From Ichthyophonus hoferi (lineage: Eukaryota; Opisthokonta; Ichthyosporea; Ichthyophonida; Ichthyophonidae), in assembly GCA_002751075.1 (NCBI GenBank), contig NAOQ01000113.1, positions 109,990-156,200 of the forward strand: a stretch of 46,211 nt of DNA, read 5' to 3'. The stretch's first letter is position 1. Each line of letters begins with the position of its first letter. The translations under genes and the position numbers were made by a program. The notes under the pieces are model-generated. The model saw only the letters and a list, made by a program, of their open reading frames with translations, was not told the origin of the DNA and did not search any database. Shown one piece after another: positions 1-13,976 of this stretch.

Positions 1-121
1 GACAATAGTAGAGTGTACATTATTCATGAGACTATGCATTTATTAGATGATTGTATATAATATTTGCATTTGTTGGTATATCCCTTCTTCACTACTATAC
101 CCTCCCGCCCTCCCCATACAG
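1..121 (+). other. Intron of the CSL gene (partial)
   Basis: A pyrimidine-rich run ending in an acceptor AG at 120-121 precedes the first recognisable CSL exon. I see no coding similarity to CSL to its left, so earlier exons lie outside the window. Confidence 0.6.
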
Positions 122-3100
122 ACACAAACAGCTGTACGCATGATGTTTGAGACAGCAGCCTCTCCCATAGCTGGGTTAGCTCGCACTCTCTACATAGCCG
201 ACTCAGAAAAACTAAAAGCATTTACGCTTGAACTCTCGGTGTGTGGTGTAGCCTGTTTCCCTTTTCCTCTCTCTCTCTCTTTATTGCTTACGATCGGGTC
301 TTGATGGCCTTTTAATTTTCCTTTACGTGAACTTTGCTTTTTTCTTTTTTTAGAAACTAGCGAACAACCATAGAGTATTTTACCTATTGTAGGGATTAAT
401 GATGTAATGATGTTGCTTTTTTTTTTGTTGGGTTAGAATCACTCATTTAATATGAAACTGTGTTAACCATCTAGCACTAACCCGGATATAACACTTATTA
501 CCATTTTTTTATTCTCCTGACTTTTTTTGCTATATATACGTTATTCTACTGCTTGCTGTATATATATATATATATATATATATACCTGCGATTATTCATT
601 TTTGGCGTCATGTTCAACGTCATTCGTGGCTTCAGGGTATTGTTATTGAGTAAATTGTTCATATTTTATGATTATTTTTGGTTGCCCTATTGATTGCCTA
701 GGATCATGCGGGACCTCTACCCTATGCCACGTATGCAGATGTGTGATATGCAGTACAGTAATTGTATACTATGATAGCCATTTGGTATTTATGAGCGCCT
801 AGGTTTTCTATGTATATTCCTATATGTATATATATAATATATATATATATATACTGACAGATTAGGTGTCTGGACAGGTGCGGGAGGAAGGTCAGTCTCT
901 AGGGACCTTTCAGTCTGGGGCTATAAAGGTTATTTCTAAACCCAGTCAGAAGCGACAAACGAAGGCCAATATTGAGAGTATGTTAGTTCTTATGTTGTTG
1001 AATGCTTACAAGCTGAGATACCAAGGGGAGAGTGGTGCTTTGTGGTTTTCTATGACAGCTGCAGGCTATCTCCTTCTTTCTTCTATGTGAAATCTTTTTG
1101 CTTGCTTTATCTGCCTGTTTTCTTACAGGACCCCTTCCCCCTCCCAGTGTGTATTGAGAGTGGAAGCAAGGTATGTCTCTACAGTCGTTTAAGGGCTCAG
1201 GCATCACATACTAGGTACCTACAGGCAGACCAACACAACCTGTTTATTAGTAGCACCCAGTGGTCATCACTGGAGGTAACCACGGCAAACGGTAGCTCAC
1301 CCTTTTGTTATGTTTATTTGTGTGTAGTTGGTTTATCGCTTCTCTTTTCTTTTGTTATCTCTATCCTGATATATGCTTATTCTATTATGTTTATTCTTTG
1401 CCTACCTCGTTCAATCTTTCCGTCTGTCATTCTGCCATATGTTATGGGTATATGGATATTTGATAGCCATGTTTTCCACTCTTGAAATTTTGGTGGAAAA
1501 TTATGTGTGGTTGTAGGCACATAACATAGGCAGCGTAGTTTTGCCTGGTATTTCACATCTGTGACTCTCGCCTCCTATATTAGCAACATATATATATTAA
1601 TCTATTTCTCTCTCTTTCCGTGTCCATTGCAGTTCATGGTCAGAGACAGCAATCTGACTTAGGACAGGCCATGCCACCTGGCCCGCAACTAGTGGAGTAT
1701 GGCATGGACATCACACTGCAGAATAGTGACTTCCCCTTGGTAGGCCCCAGAGTGTTCACTGTCTACTCAGTTCGTGGTAAGATTGTCACCCCGGTTGCCA
1801 ATCCCAGAGAGCCTGTCGCCTCCTTCCATAAGGTTAGTGAGAAACGACCTGCCCCTCTTGGTAGGATTCACTTTATCTATCTACTGCGGTGCTCTTTATT
1901 GATCCGGTTATTCATGACTTCGATTATCTATTCAATATTACTGGCTGACTTAATTGAAAAATTTCTGCACCCTAGTCTAATCACAGCCTATATATGTAAT
2001 GAGCATATGTAAACATAGTTTCATGGTTAGTGGGCACCATCCTGTAGGTCATAGCCATGCCAATGCTGCGGTAGCCTAACTATCCATGGATTTCGATATT
2101 TCTTTGCACCTATGTGAAGCAATTGGCCGGTTGTTGGCTTATCTGGTTTTACCGCCTATATAGTAGGGGGATTCAAGCAATACTCTTAGATATATCATTA
2201 CATTGGCGTTTGAGGTGTTAAATCTTGTGGGTTGGTCACCTTGCCATGCCAGTATGATGTTTAGCACGTGAACAATCAGAGGGGAGTGACTGGGTGAAAT
2301 TCTCTGCCTCTGCCAATTAATGTTCTGATCGCTTCACATTTTCTTTTCTTTTCTCCTCCCTACACTCATTATCTGAGGGTTGATTGGCAAAAGACTGGCA
2401 AGATCATTTTGAAAATAATCATTCATTTATAACTATGCTCTGAGGCACTCCTAATACATACACATATAGGTGTGTGTGTTATTATGGCAACTACCTTACA
2501 CCTAAATCTTAGCCGTATTTATCATAGCTTACTAGCTTGCATAGATATATATTATTAAATTAGAAAACAAATAGCACAGCACATTGAGACCTACCTATCG
2601 GGTACCACCAGGTTCGGTTAGTTATAGTGGTTATAAAAATACAGTGGGTTATTTAGGCGGAGCAACCATTCTCTACAATCAGAGCAGTTTATGTATGTTA
2701 TAGAATGCCAACAATTAGACATGGTTACTTCCAATTCTTTCTTTCTCACTCACGGTGTGTTTGCTTACTACCATTTTATGCCACCATGCATATAGTTGGA
2801 CCAAAGGCCAAAGGTGTGATGTCTGTGATATAATTAATATTCATGGTCTTTACACGCATGCAGGTGTGCCTATTTCTCAAGGGTAGTGGGGACCAATATC
2901 TGGCCATAGTCGATGATGATGTTAACACTGTGGCAGCCCAACGCATGGTAGACGGTACCTGCATCATCCCTGACAACGCTGTTTGGACCATAATAGCTGC
3001 TGGTATGATTCCTTTGACTGTGTGCATCCTTTCTCCCCCCATTCTACCTCCCTTTATACTATGACATGACCCAACTAGTTGTCGATGCAATACCTAATGA

Positions 3101-3878
3101 CCGCCACCCACTCCTCAGAACGAATGGACTTCCCATTCTTTGAATCCAAGGGTCCAGCTACAGAGCCTATTGCCCCCTGTCCTATGGTGCAGGCTGCCAC
3201 CTTCAAGGTGGGTGTTACTGATCTTTTTTTTTTTTCCCCTCTTTGGGTAAACCGTGCTACCTTTTACATCATTGCCTTTCTGCACATCTATCTCTACAAA
3301 GACCTTCAAAACACTGCTACATCAATCTATAGAGCAATTAAGTGAAACATCTACAGTAATATAAGGCCTGCCCGCTCAGGCCAACCCAATACCTAATGAG
3401 AGAGTACTATCCCTGCAGAATGACGGTGAGGTGGAACTGAGGGGCACGGATTTCCATTCTAACTTGGTTGTCTGGTTCGATGACCTCCCTGCAGATACTA
3501 CCTTTAGGTATTATAATGGTTTCTTGGTTCGCTCTATACTCTTTATTCCCCTTGTTATGGTCTTGTTAACAATGCCTACTAGCCGTCTACTGACAAAATC
3601 TATATTTTGCTATCATGCTTGTACTACCCATTCCAACAATCCCAACCATATTAATGATTCCCATAATTGACATGCGTCAATATCTCTACAGAAATAGTGA
3701 CTATATGATATGTAGAGTGCCCCGTAACCTGGCTAGCATTCAAGCCCGCATTGTTTATTCACGTATGCACCGTTCGGCACTCCCTGAGCACCGGCCGGGT
3801 TCATACTACCGATTACTGTTAATGCGTACCACAGATTACATCATCTATGCCTCCAACTACTATCTCATGCTGCCCTAG
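122..3878 (+). CDS. CSL (RBP-J/Suppressor of Hairless) transcription factor, C-terminal eight exons
   Basis: CSL proteins are nuclear factors that bind GTGGGAA-type sites; in animals they are the DNA-binding partner of Notch. Exons I place by splice signals and homology: 122-238, 866-977, 1148-1291, 1633-1832, 2864-3002, 3119-3207, 3419-3507 and 3692-3878. They join in phase into 358 residues ending at TAG 3876-3878. Residues 1-76 match the end of the Rel-like N-terminal domain (ARTLYIADSEK, IKVISKPSQKRQ). Residues 77 to about 250 match the beta-trefoil domain (MCIESGSKV, SRLRAQASHTRYLQ, STQW, PDNAVWTII), keeping the arginines of the DNA-contacting RLRxQ...TRY loop. The rest matches the C-terminal Ig-like domain (ELRGTDFHSNLVVWFDD). 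The RFFCPPP DNA-binding motif must lie upstream of the window. Donors are gtatgt, gtgggt or gtgtgt types. Two boundaries are less sure: the donor at 1291/1292 (gtaacc at 1276 is the alternative) and the acceptor at 1147/1148, chosen over 1133 because it restores phase and gives the CSL spacing. No Notch is needed for CSL to occur; fungi and Capsaspora have it. Confidence 0.9.
559..584. repeat. (TA)n microsatellite in a CSL intron
   Basis: An uninterrupted TA run. A second, impure TA run lies at about 826-854 just upstream of the next exon. Confidence 0.95.
826..854. repeat. Impure TA run in a CSL intron
   Basis: Alternating TA with one phase break, ending 11 bases before the acceptor at 865. 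Confidence 0.85.
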
Positions 3879-4529
3879 GCCCCTTAGGGTGACTGCTAGT
3901 CGATACCTAGTCACATGTCTGCTTATACAATATACTACACTATGCATAGATGTGGATAATGTGCACTCTTAACTGTAGTGTTAGTCTGCTCCAAACACAG
4001 TTGCTTATTCTTGCAGCCAGCCCGGCATATTTCCCCTTGGTATGTTTTATGTTATTCTAATGGTCCATGGCTGAACATTACATTACGGCTTTCTCGTATA
4101 TAGACAGGTAAAATATACAGTTAAACAATGGAAGTACCTAGCTAATCAGGCACACGAAAGACCACTATAAGCACGCACACACATGGAAAGAGATGACTAA
4201 TAACGACTAAATATAAACGATAGAAGACAATAATTATATAGATAACCGCAATAGAAAGAGAGTTAAACTGAACGATTAAGAACTGTGTACCATCTGGGGT
4301 AGCCCATAATGATATATGGGAAGCTACTGGTTTAAAAAAAATGTGTATTTGCTTTCTAGACTTTCAGTCTCCCAATGGAAAATGTAACCATAGTATACTT
4401 TTAAGGTTCGGAGTCTTTGTGGAATCTACACATACACAATAGCACTCCTCAGTTTGTTGTGAATTTCTGTAGTCAGAATTACATTAATCTTTGAATGAAA
4501 GCCTTGGCTGACCTATTAATGTTGGAACG

Positions 4530-4535
4530 AAATAA
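4530..4535 (+). terminator. Possible polyadenylation signal AATAAA for CSL
   Basis: AATAAA followed by a T-rich stretch, about 650 bases after the CSL stop. The distance implies a long 3' UTR, so this is only a candidate. Confidence 0.25.
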
Positions 4536-6551
4536 AGTGTGAATGTCTTTACTGACCAGGCTAATGCAGTGTATTTTTTTTTACAGCCTTGATATGCCAC
4601 GTTGTAGCTGTATTTACTTTGTTGGTGCTAAGCTGTAATACGTGATAGAACGAGCAAATATGTCTTGAGAGTTATTGTGGTACTACCCCTTATCCCCATA
4701 CTTTGATTTCTTTTTTACTTGCTTGTAACATCAGTGTTATAGTACCAAAGAATTACCATTTCGCATTCCAAATATTAGTCTATCTATATGCAATCACCCT
4801 GTTGTTAGTGTTAGTATTACTATGAAGAGAATAAATCAAATTGCTCTTATATTTCTCACATTGCATGAGTGCTCTATTAGGATTTGCTAAGACTAAGCCA
4901 TCATAGATTCTTACATAAGTGGGCAGTATAAATACTATTGGTCCTCTACTCCCAGTCATACAGCATGATCCCATATTCATTTGCACTCATCATATGATCT
5001 ATATTTGAACTCAGACAAGTTCTGAATGATATTACCTTCACAACCCCAACTGATTTATAATACGAGTAGGCGATGTAGTAAAGGGAAAGTTACTGAGTAA
5101 GATATGTAGTATCTCTTTGACGACTTCGGATATCCTCCAATGGTTCGTACAATTGAAATGAACTAAGCCATTAGTTATGATATATGATACAGTCCTAACA
5201 TAGTTTATGCGTCTAAACCAAGGATAAATCTTACGGATCTGTAAAGATTACGATCTAGGTATATAACTTGAATTGGTGTAGTAGTACAAAGCACCAATAG
5301 GGACCCTGCCATATCTTGTGATTCAATGAAAAACCAATCTGTTATTGGGTATTAACTAACTCTAAGCCATTATATGATTACTGCTTATCTATTCGTAGTA
5401 CATACTAATGATTCCCACGTGTACCCTTTACTATATATGGATATTGTGAATATACTCTCATTGGAAAAGCCAGCAGGTCACTTTGCCTCATATTCTCAAT
5501 GTTTTATCCAAACTTCGCAAGTAGCACTAGCAATTGAGTTAGCACAAATTTCGTGCTTCATTGATTATTAGTTTACGTAAGTTCCTTATTTTTTATTCTA
5601 TCTCCCAGCATTTGCATTAGTAGAACTAGATAATTGTAGGAATTGTGTCTAACCAATGGAAGGTGGATAACTTCATTATTCAATTATACTTAGATCTTAA
5701 AGATCATTGAGATTTGATATTAATGCACATCTCTGGCTGTAATTACTCTGGTCAATTAATATCACTTGTAATTTGTGAATGATAGAAACCATATAAACTG
5801 GACACTGAACCCTAGTTGGAGCTTTTTTCTTGTGCTTCGCATATCAACTATTTGCAAAGTACTTATATACATCTTGTAAAGATCTTGGTATCATGAACAT
5901 AACAAAAAAAAAAAAAAAAGATTCCGAATCTAAAGGTTTGTTTCATGAAGATCAATAAGTTTATGCTAGTGTCTTATTGAAGAGCGTATAGAGAATTGTG
6001 TATATTATACTTCACCCCGGTTGGGAAAAGATTAACCTATTTTGTAATGATGAATAAAAAGATCATTTCTACCACATCTGAAAATAGGCAGAGGAAACTC
6101 TATCACTTTGAGGATGGACTTACAACTTAAAGATATATTAATGACGGGTATCTTGAATGAACTCAGTAACTCCAACAGCATTAGCAGCATTCAACAAGTG
6201 ACATATTCAATCAAGAAACCTCTCGCCATTTTTCTTTAGATCATAACAACCCATAACAGTCTCATCCACCTCCTCATATGGATGATCTTGATAATCATTG
6301 TAATGCTAACAGTAAGGATTAAGGATAGAGCATCATGCTGTATGTAGTACCAGATAGTTTATAAATTATTTAAAACTAAATTTTACATGATTGGCTTATT
6401 TAACCTATGATCAGATTCTTTTTTAAAAAAAAAATATCAGTGCAATTGTGGATGGAGAATTGGCACTAATTGGATAAAGAATAAGTCTAGGTGGACCTAG
6501 TAACTCTACATAAAGATTATAATACATGCAATAGCTAAGTTGGCAAGATAT

Positions 6552-6590
6552 CTTCGTTAGTTATTTACATATACGTTAGTTATTTACATA
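6552..6590. repeat. Two-copy tandem repeat, unit about 19 bases
   Basis: The unit cgttagttatttacatata occurs twice back to back with no difference that I see. Confidence 0.8.
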
Positions 6591-7307
6591 TATCAAGCTG
6601 GGTTTATATATACGTTTTACTCGACTTTACATAATCTACAATATCCAAACTAGGAATTGGTTCAATTCTTCCGGAGTTCTCTTCTAAAAAAATTCTGCAT
6701 AGCATCAATTTCATATGCCTTTACTTTTTTTTATTGTAACTACAATTTGAAAAAAAAATTTTCTTTGTTGCAAAAGTAATAACATACATAGAGTATTCAG
6801 TGAAATTCATTGAAGTAAAGGGTGTATAAAAAGATAGTTTTATTTTACCAGAATCACAAATGATTATGTTATAAGCTAATAAAGATTCATAGACAATTTA
6901 TGGGCGTTTAGGCTATTAGATAGATTTTAAATACAGAAACTGTTCTGGTTTATTTTAGAGTACGAGTTATTTATTCAATTACATCAATAGTGGTAAACTT
7001 GTAATTGTGAATAAAAAAATTGTTTTTGTCATTGAGCTATGCTATTTATTGTATATAATTAAAAAATCCTAGTTTACTGTGTAATAATTTTCTTAACCGT
7101 ATAGCCATAGCTAAATCGAACATACTAAGAGGGAAACACCATTTACATTTATCAAATATGTTGTATCTATATTAGAGACAATACATATCTTAAAGTGTAT
7201 CTCTGTCATACTGTGTTGCAGTATAAGAGAATAATATAATAACTCACCCAAAGTGCTCAAAAAAGAATACTTGGTTCACACGTATCTCCACATGCTGATG
7301 ACCTCCC

Positions 7308-9015
7308 GTTAAGATCACAAGTAGTAATGATTGCACATTGACCATTAATTCATTGCAATCACTGGATTCCCAAGGTCTAGATAAATAACCATCATATACT
7401 GTAATACTGCTCCAATCAAACAATATCCAGAAACAGCTTTCTAGAGGTGAACTACTGGATCCCCTTAGATTTCATCCAAGTAGATAAGCAACACAATATT
7501 TGTCAGAATCTAGGCTACAATCGGAAGATTCAGCCTCGATATCAATGAACATAGGATGTCCTTTTTCGCTATTGCCGGAACTTGAATCAAGGTCCTCTAA
7601 AAGAATCCTTGAATTATCTTCGTCGCTGCTGTCTGACAATAGTTCCACTTTTAACTTCTTCTATGCCACGGACTCTGATTCGGTTGCCGGATGGATTGCA
7701 AACTTTCTCTTAATTCCTGAAACTGTTAGTGTTTAAATTTCACTCCTTTGAACTCTCATAACGACCAAAAAGGCAGACAAGGAATAAAGTCTTTTGCCCA
7801 AACTTTATAGTACAACACATAAAAAAGCAGGTCTATACTTAGTCTGTCTGCTGGTTATATAGTTGTTGGGTCATGATCAATACCAGTTGATCAATTAATA
7901 AGTCTTTAAACAACACATGTTATTGGGAAGGTGCTCAACCTAGATGTTATCTAACATGTCGTCAGAAAACCTAAGTGTTATCTAATATAGTGTAAACCTC
8001 GCTTGTTATCGAATATGCTATCAGCATCATTTATCCAATTAAGTAATGCTACGTATGTTATATATCTATCATTAAGTGTGATTCAAATTCAAATAACCAA
8101 CACCACTTAAACCATGATAGATTTACATGCTAAACTACACTGACCATCTAGTATTAGTTAAATATACTTAGTAACATAATAAAATTAATTAATTGTCATT
8201 GATTAATATCTAACTCATACACCAGTTGAAATCTCATTGTAAATGCTACTACATACTTAAAAGTAAAATGCAATATGAAAAATAAGCAAAAAGTGTTTTC
8301 ATAAAAGAAATCATAAAGTATGCAGCCTAACACTTGTGGTAGTTCCAATATCTCAACAATACTATATACTACTATATTATTACTGCATTTATATAGGTTA
8401 TATTAGAGTAGAATTGGCTTATTATATCAGTACACCTTAAAAGTTAAAAGCAACTATCACATAATCTATCAATGCGTAGCACGTGATTAATAGTGTTCAA
8501 ACCCAGGGCACAGCCAATGAAGTTTGATTATTATTAATTGTCTAATAGATCATAGCTAACTAAACAATGAAGCACTTGAGTAAGCCTTAGTAAGTATAAA
8601 AGGTGCTAGCTGTGTAAGCATTTATTAATATTATACATTATAATCATGGTGCAAATGATTAGCTACAAAAACCCAGCCTGGTCCTCTACAAAGTATTCCA
8701 ACTAATGTTAAATAAACGAGCCTTCAGTGAGCTTTCAGAAAGACCTCCTACTATCGGCCTAAACCTAATATGTCTTTGCAAACCTCCAATACACAGACAA
8801 TTAGCATCTTAGACACTATAGATACACCACATGCAATTTGAAACCACCTCTGGGTTAGCCAGTCTGAGTGCTGTATCTTTGGCAATCAACACAGATCACA
8901 AGTGCCTTCATTATTTTCTTAGCAGTCAGGAATCACTTGATTGGAATATCTCAAGACACAGCCTGGCAGTAAAAGAGAAGTTGATGATCTTAGAATGGAG
9001 TCCTTGGCAATAGAC
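7308..9015 (+). repeat. 5' LTR of the copia fossil, split by an insert
   Basis: Bases 7308-7497 match 13977-14168 and bases about 8363-9015 match about 14169-14824. The match breaks where about 860 extra bases lie at 7498-8362. Outer and inner limits are by eye, within about 10 bases. Confidence 0.8.
7498..8362. other. Insert of unknown kind inside the 5' LTR
   Basis: Present in the left LTR and absent from the right one, so it arrived after the retrotransposon (or, less likely, was lost from the right copy). The flanks share ACAATA-like bases, a possible target duplication. On the minus strand, bases about 7695-7500 read as an acidic, Ser/Asp-rich peptide (for example SDSSDEDNS, DIEAESSDCSLDSD) that looks more like a protein than the surrounding DNA. 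Similar acidic starts occur in some cut-and-paste transposases, but I see no catalytic domain and no clear inverted ends. It could be a truncated DNA transposon or captured host sequence. Confidence 0.5.
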
Positions 9016-12000
9016 ATCAACAAAGGTAGATTCAATATTAATCAAATCTACAATAGGATTGCTGGCCCTTCAACATAACTTCCACATCACTACTTTGTTT
9101 TCAATCTTACTAGATGGAACCTTTACCCATATATCCAGGATTATCTTCTTGCAGTCATATCACAACACATCAGTCTCACACAACACTGCAAGCATGATTC
9201 TACCACACTAGCAAAAATGATTACTCTATTATCCACACCAGCTCCAACACAACTAAGAGCCCAAGAAATGGTGGCCAACATGCAAGAACTCCATGCATAT
9301 TTCATAAATGCTTACAGCATTAACATGGCACAGCAGAATCATAATATGAGCATGATAATGGTTTCACTTAGTAAACTTGCCATGCAATTCAATCAGAGAG
9401 AGTTCCACCAATGGATTTCTTCAATGACCCAACTCCTTTGGCCAGGACATGCAAACCATTAAAGCTACTCCCATCCTCTACCAGAGAAGATAATGCTTTT
9501 CAACATGACCCCACACAATCATATTAGTGCCCCTCCACGACCCAACTAGTTTCACCCTCCAATGATTTGATCCTACATATGCCTTCTGTTCTGACCACTA
9601 GTCTGAACTCATATACAAAGACTGGGTTGAGGAGGCCTACATGATCTGTTTGACATAGGTGAACAATGCTTCAAAGACCTACCTGCACTAGAGGAAATTA
9701 ACAAAGTCTACAGGACTAGTTAGATTTTATATGTTGAAAGATTTTTCAGGGCAAATCTTTATCAGTTAATTGACAGGGACAAGTATTTCATTGCTGGTAT
9801 TAATGGCATGGATAAGAATGAATGGGCTTACCAAGAGAGATTATTACTTAATCAATCATACAACGCAGCACATGACCAACAAATCTTATGGACACACAAA
9901 ATGATTAACAAATTCAACATACATCCCTTTGGGACTGTAACTTAATTTTTGAACTGATTCCACTCCATAATTGAAAAGCCTAACAGTTCATACTACCAAC
10001 TTGATAGGCTTAGACTGGTAGCTTGTTCCTATGGTATCCTTTACACAGTTAGACCAGTACTCTAACCAATTCTATACTGCTTGGATTACAACACCAGAAG
10101 CCTACCTACTTGGACTGTTCTTTATACCACCGTGGTCCATAGTAATAGATACCTATCCAACCCAGCAGTAATGCACATTGCTGCTACAGGGACTATCAGC
10201 AGTCCTTCACCAGCAACTACTCAGTGCCCTGGATACTAGAATTCTTACTTCACGCATCAGTTGCACACTGATTTTCCTGTTAATCAAACCACTGCTGACT
10301 GCCGTCTCAACAAAGATAGTCACAACTATGGGAAATATTTCTCAACATAAAGGATAGACTCAATTCCCTCCATGATTAACAGCACAGAATGTTCCACTTG
10401 GCAACAACGCCCACCAATAATTGCCACTCTACCAATCCATGATCTTTATTCATCCTCACACAGGACTAACCAAATCCACGGGGCAGCGATCCAGTACAAT
10501 GAACCTCAGTGACACACTGCCAACTACCGCAACAAGTCCAAGCAACTGATCACCAGGGGCATCTCTCTTACAACCACTTGCACTAATAACCTCTCAATTA
10601 GAAATTTTCTGATTGACAGCAGTTGTTCTAGGCATATCTGCATTTAATGTAATGAACTCTCTTTATTTATGTCACTAAACCTGGAGTTTATATTAGCAAA
10701 TAAACTTATTTTATGTACTACACACAGAGAAATAGTCATCCTTAGCTACATAGTTGATGAAAAAACCCACCACATCATACTACATGACACTTTTTTTATT
10801 CCAAACATGATAGAAAACTTGTTCTCTGTTACTGCCCTTAGAGAACAACAATGCTTGGTAACGTTTACTAACCAAAAAATCACCATCAGTGATGGTTACA
10901 CACTTTCTGTGGAGAAAATTGTTTTGAAAGGATGACATATTTTTTCTCTACGTGCAGTTATTACTACACAAATTGAATTACATTATCTTTTATTTTCTGG
11001 GCTGGCACCCAATCCTATGCCATGTGAAGAAAATAGTCTGGGCCCTCTTACTTACCAAAAATAACAAGATTCACACAAACCACTCCTGTTTACCATAATT
11101 ACTACATTGGCTTGGCAGGACACCATATCATTGCTCAGCATGTACACTTCATGCACTGCTCATTGAAGTATCTACGTGATGCTCCTGAGCTTTAAAAAAA
11201 TTGCTTTTTCAAACACATCACTAATTGCGATGTATTTGTTACCAAAACAATTGTTGCAAGCCTTTTTCCAGCCTGATATGCAAGAGCTATACAGCCATTG
11301 GAGATTGTGTACAGTAATATTATAGGACTCCTCCCAGTCTCCCGTGAAAGTTTCTGTTGGTCTGTTCTTTTTATAAGCAACTACACCCACTTTACCACCA
11401 TATACTGCATGTGCCATAAAGTTGACGTGCCTCATTTCTTACATACCTATATAAAAACTGCACATGTTAAGCATGCGTCATCATAAATATCTACACTCTA
11501 CACTGATAGAGACAATGTATATACACTTTCATATTGTTTATGCAAGCTTTGAGCATGGGGAATCACACATAGGATGACACTGTATTATGCACCATAATTT
11601 GTTGATTTGCTAGAATGAATAAATTAACACATCACCATAGCCCAGACAGCCATGACTGCAGCTCCACCTTTTTATTGCTTTTTGGATTTACAATCTATGC
11701 TGCTCATTCACCTACAAGATCACACCTACTGCAGTTCTTCAAACCAGACAAACTCTGTACTTTCTTTAGCACAACACATAGGTTCCAGTACATTCTCTGC
11801 ACATCATCAGGTAAAAACTTTACTACAGGACAGACTCAGTAACCTATTCTTTAAAGTTTACCATGAGCAGCAGGATCATCCTTAACTGGAAGCTCTGCCA
11901 AACTTCAATCAAATGCAATTGCACTTTCTTTGAAGATGTATTTACCTTCAGCAGAACACAATCAATACAACCAAGTGATCCTTTTACATACAATACATCA

Positions 12001-13976
12001 CAAACAGCATCACCTACTAATGATGATGACGTTGTCCCTATGCTATCTACATTTTCTAACATGCCCAGCTCTGTTAGCGAGGAATGCCTATTTCAGAAAG
12101 AGTAGTTCAGAGCTCTCAGATACCACTCATCACACCTACCTCACCACCTATTTTTCAGTTTGCTATGCTAGTTCCAGATTTATTCTTTTCTGATGAGAAA
12201 GAAAATCCTGATTGATACACTCTGCCAAATTCTGATGCCATAGGCAATGCCCATCACTGTTATGTTTCAACTACCACACAAAGTGAAAGAACCTATAAAC
12301 AATACATCCCCTCTGGAACAAATAGTAGGATCTCAACTACGTCCATTACAATCACCATTCAAAACAATTCTGGAATCACGAATCTCAAAAACTACAAAGA
12401 GGCCACAAACTTTTACTATAAAATGCAATGAGTTATGCCCATGCATACTAAACTCAGTATGATTAACAATTTTCACATTTAGGCTTCAATTACATGCAAT
12501 GAAATTCTCAAAAAAACAACTATCCTTTGCAGTCTGCGAGTATTCCACAGAAAACATTATTACAATGGTGATGTCACACAAAATAAAGCTCACCTCTGTG
12601 CTCAGTGGAGTATGGAAGTTAATAACAAAGAATTATTTAACGTTTCATCCCTAGTGACAAGCTTTTATACCATCAGGACCTTACTTCCCATGGCTGCCAC
12701 CCATCAGTATGACCTGATAAAACTCAACAACTGCTCTATATACCTCCCTACACTATTAGGTAAGCCCATTTACATGATACAGCCTCCTATGATAGAGGAA
12801 ACCTACCACCTGAGTTGGATTTTAAAATTATCTGTGTGTCTATATGGCCTTCAAATTAGTGCCTGTGCTGAAACCAAACATTTAATGAGTTCCTATGAAC
12901 CTAAAAAATGTACCCAGCAGATCAAGACCCTTGGCCTTTATATATTACATGCCAGCAGCCAATTCTTAGATTTATGTTGCTATGTAGATAATGTCTTCAT
13001 GATCTGAGAACACTCAGATGACATGGAGACTCTTGTAAAAGCTTTTAGCCAATGACTCTGAACAAAAATATGGAATGGCTCTCTGGCTTCATTGATACAC
13101 TATCTAAAATATGACTAAGGTAGTAAATTCTCTTAAGTTGGTTACATAAGAAAACTTGTCAAGTTCTATGACCAAGAAAACGGCTGCTTGATTTACTCCC
13201 TCACTTTCCCAGAAGATGTCAAGGAAGCTGCCAACATCAACAACCAATTAGAGTCATGTAATGTCACAGCCTATCAAGGACTGATAGGTTGTCTACTCTG
13301 GATCACCAAGCCTAGCCAACTTAACTGCTAATTCACAGTCAGCTACCTTACCAGAGACTCAAGCAAGCCCACAAACTCCATTTGAGTAATGGCTATGCAC
13401 CTCCTGAGATACATAAGGACTACTGCCAAATAGTTCATAATATATGAGGAGGTACCCCTTACACTCACTGCTTTCTCAGATGCTAACTTCACTACTGATT
13501 TATGTATACCCCTAGGCATTTTGGGCTACATTATTTACCTACCTGGGAGACCAATTGATTTGCTTTTGAAGAAGTAGAGCATCACAGCCACTACTGAGAG
13601 TGAATACATTGCTATCTATGTTGGCTGCATGCCAGAAAATATTGTACATCACCTCATCTTTGAATTATCTATTAATTAACACCAGATTTGTCACCCTACA
13701 GACCAACAACTAGTGTGTAATCAAACCTTCAGGGAAAAGTTTTGTTCCTAGAGGAACATATAATGTGCAAGTCTACTACTTGTATATCTGAGACTTTGTG
13801 GCCAACAAAGAGGTCAAGGTTACACCTTTCCCTATTAGAGCTCATGGCTGCTGATTGCCTAACAAAGATAATGTCCAATATAAACTTCAAACGTGCCAAG
13901 GCCCTAATAAGGATGTTCCAACTTTATTACTCCTTTTTCTCTACCCACACTGTATTTTACACATACTCCAAAACGT

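Larger units (their letters stand above)
3879..7307. other. AT-rich stretch without a recognised gene
   Basis: The longest open frames here are short and show no domain, no splice-bounded coding run and no similarity I recognise. It holds poly-A and poly-T runs (5905-5920, near 6420-6435 and 6750) and one short tandem repeat at 6552-6590. The part near CSL is probably 3' UTR and spacer; the rest resembles degraded repeat DNA. Confidence 0.5.

Noticed and set aside
1633-1659. Alternative frame after the acceptor at 1632 reads FMVRDSNLT, resembling the EFTVRDG of animal CSL
   Set aside because: That frame closes after nine residues, while the other frame runs on for 66 codons and aligns with CSL (VEYGMDITL onwards). 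The resemblance is probably chance, or hints at an alternative junction.
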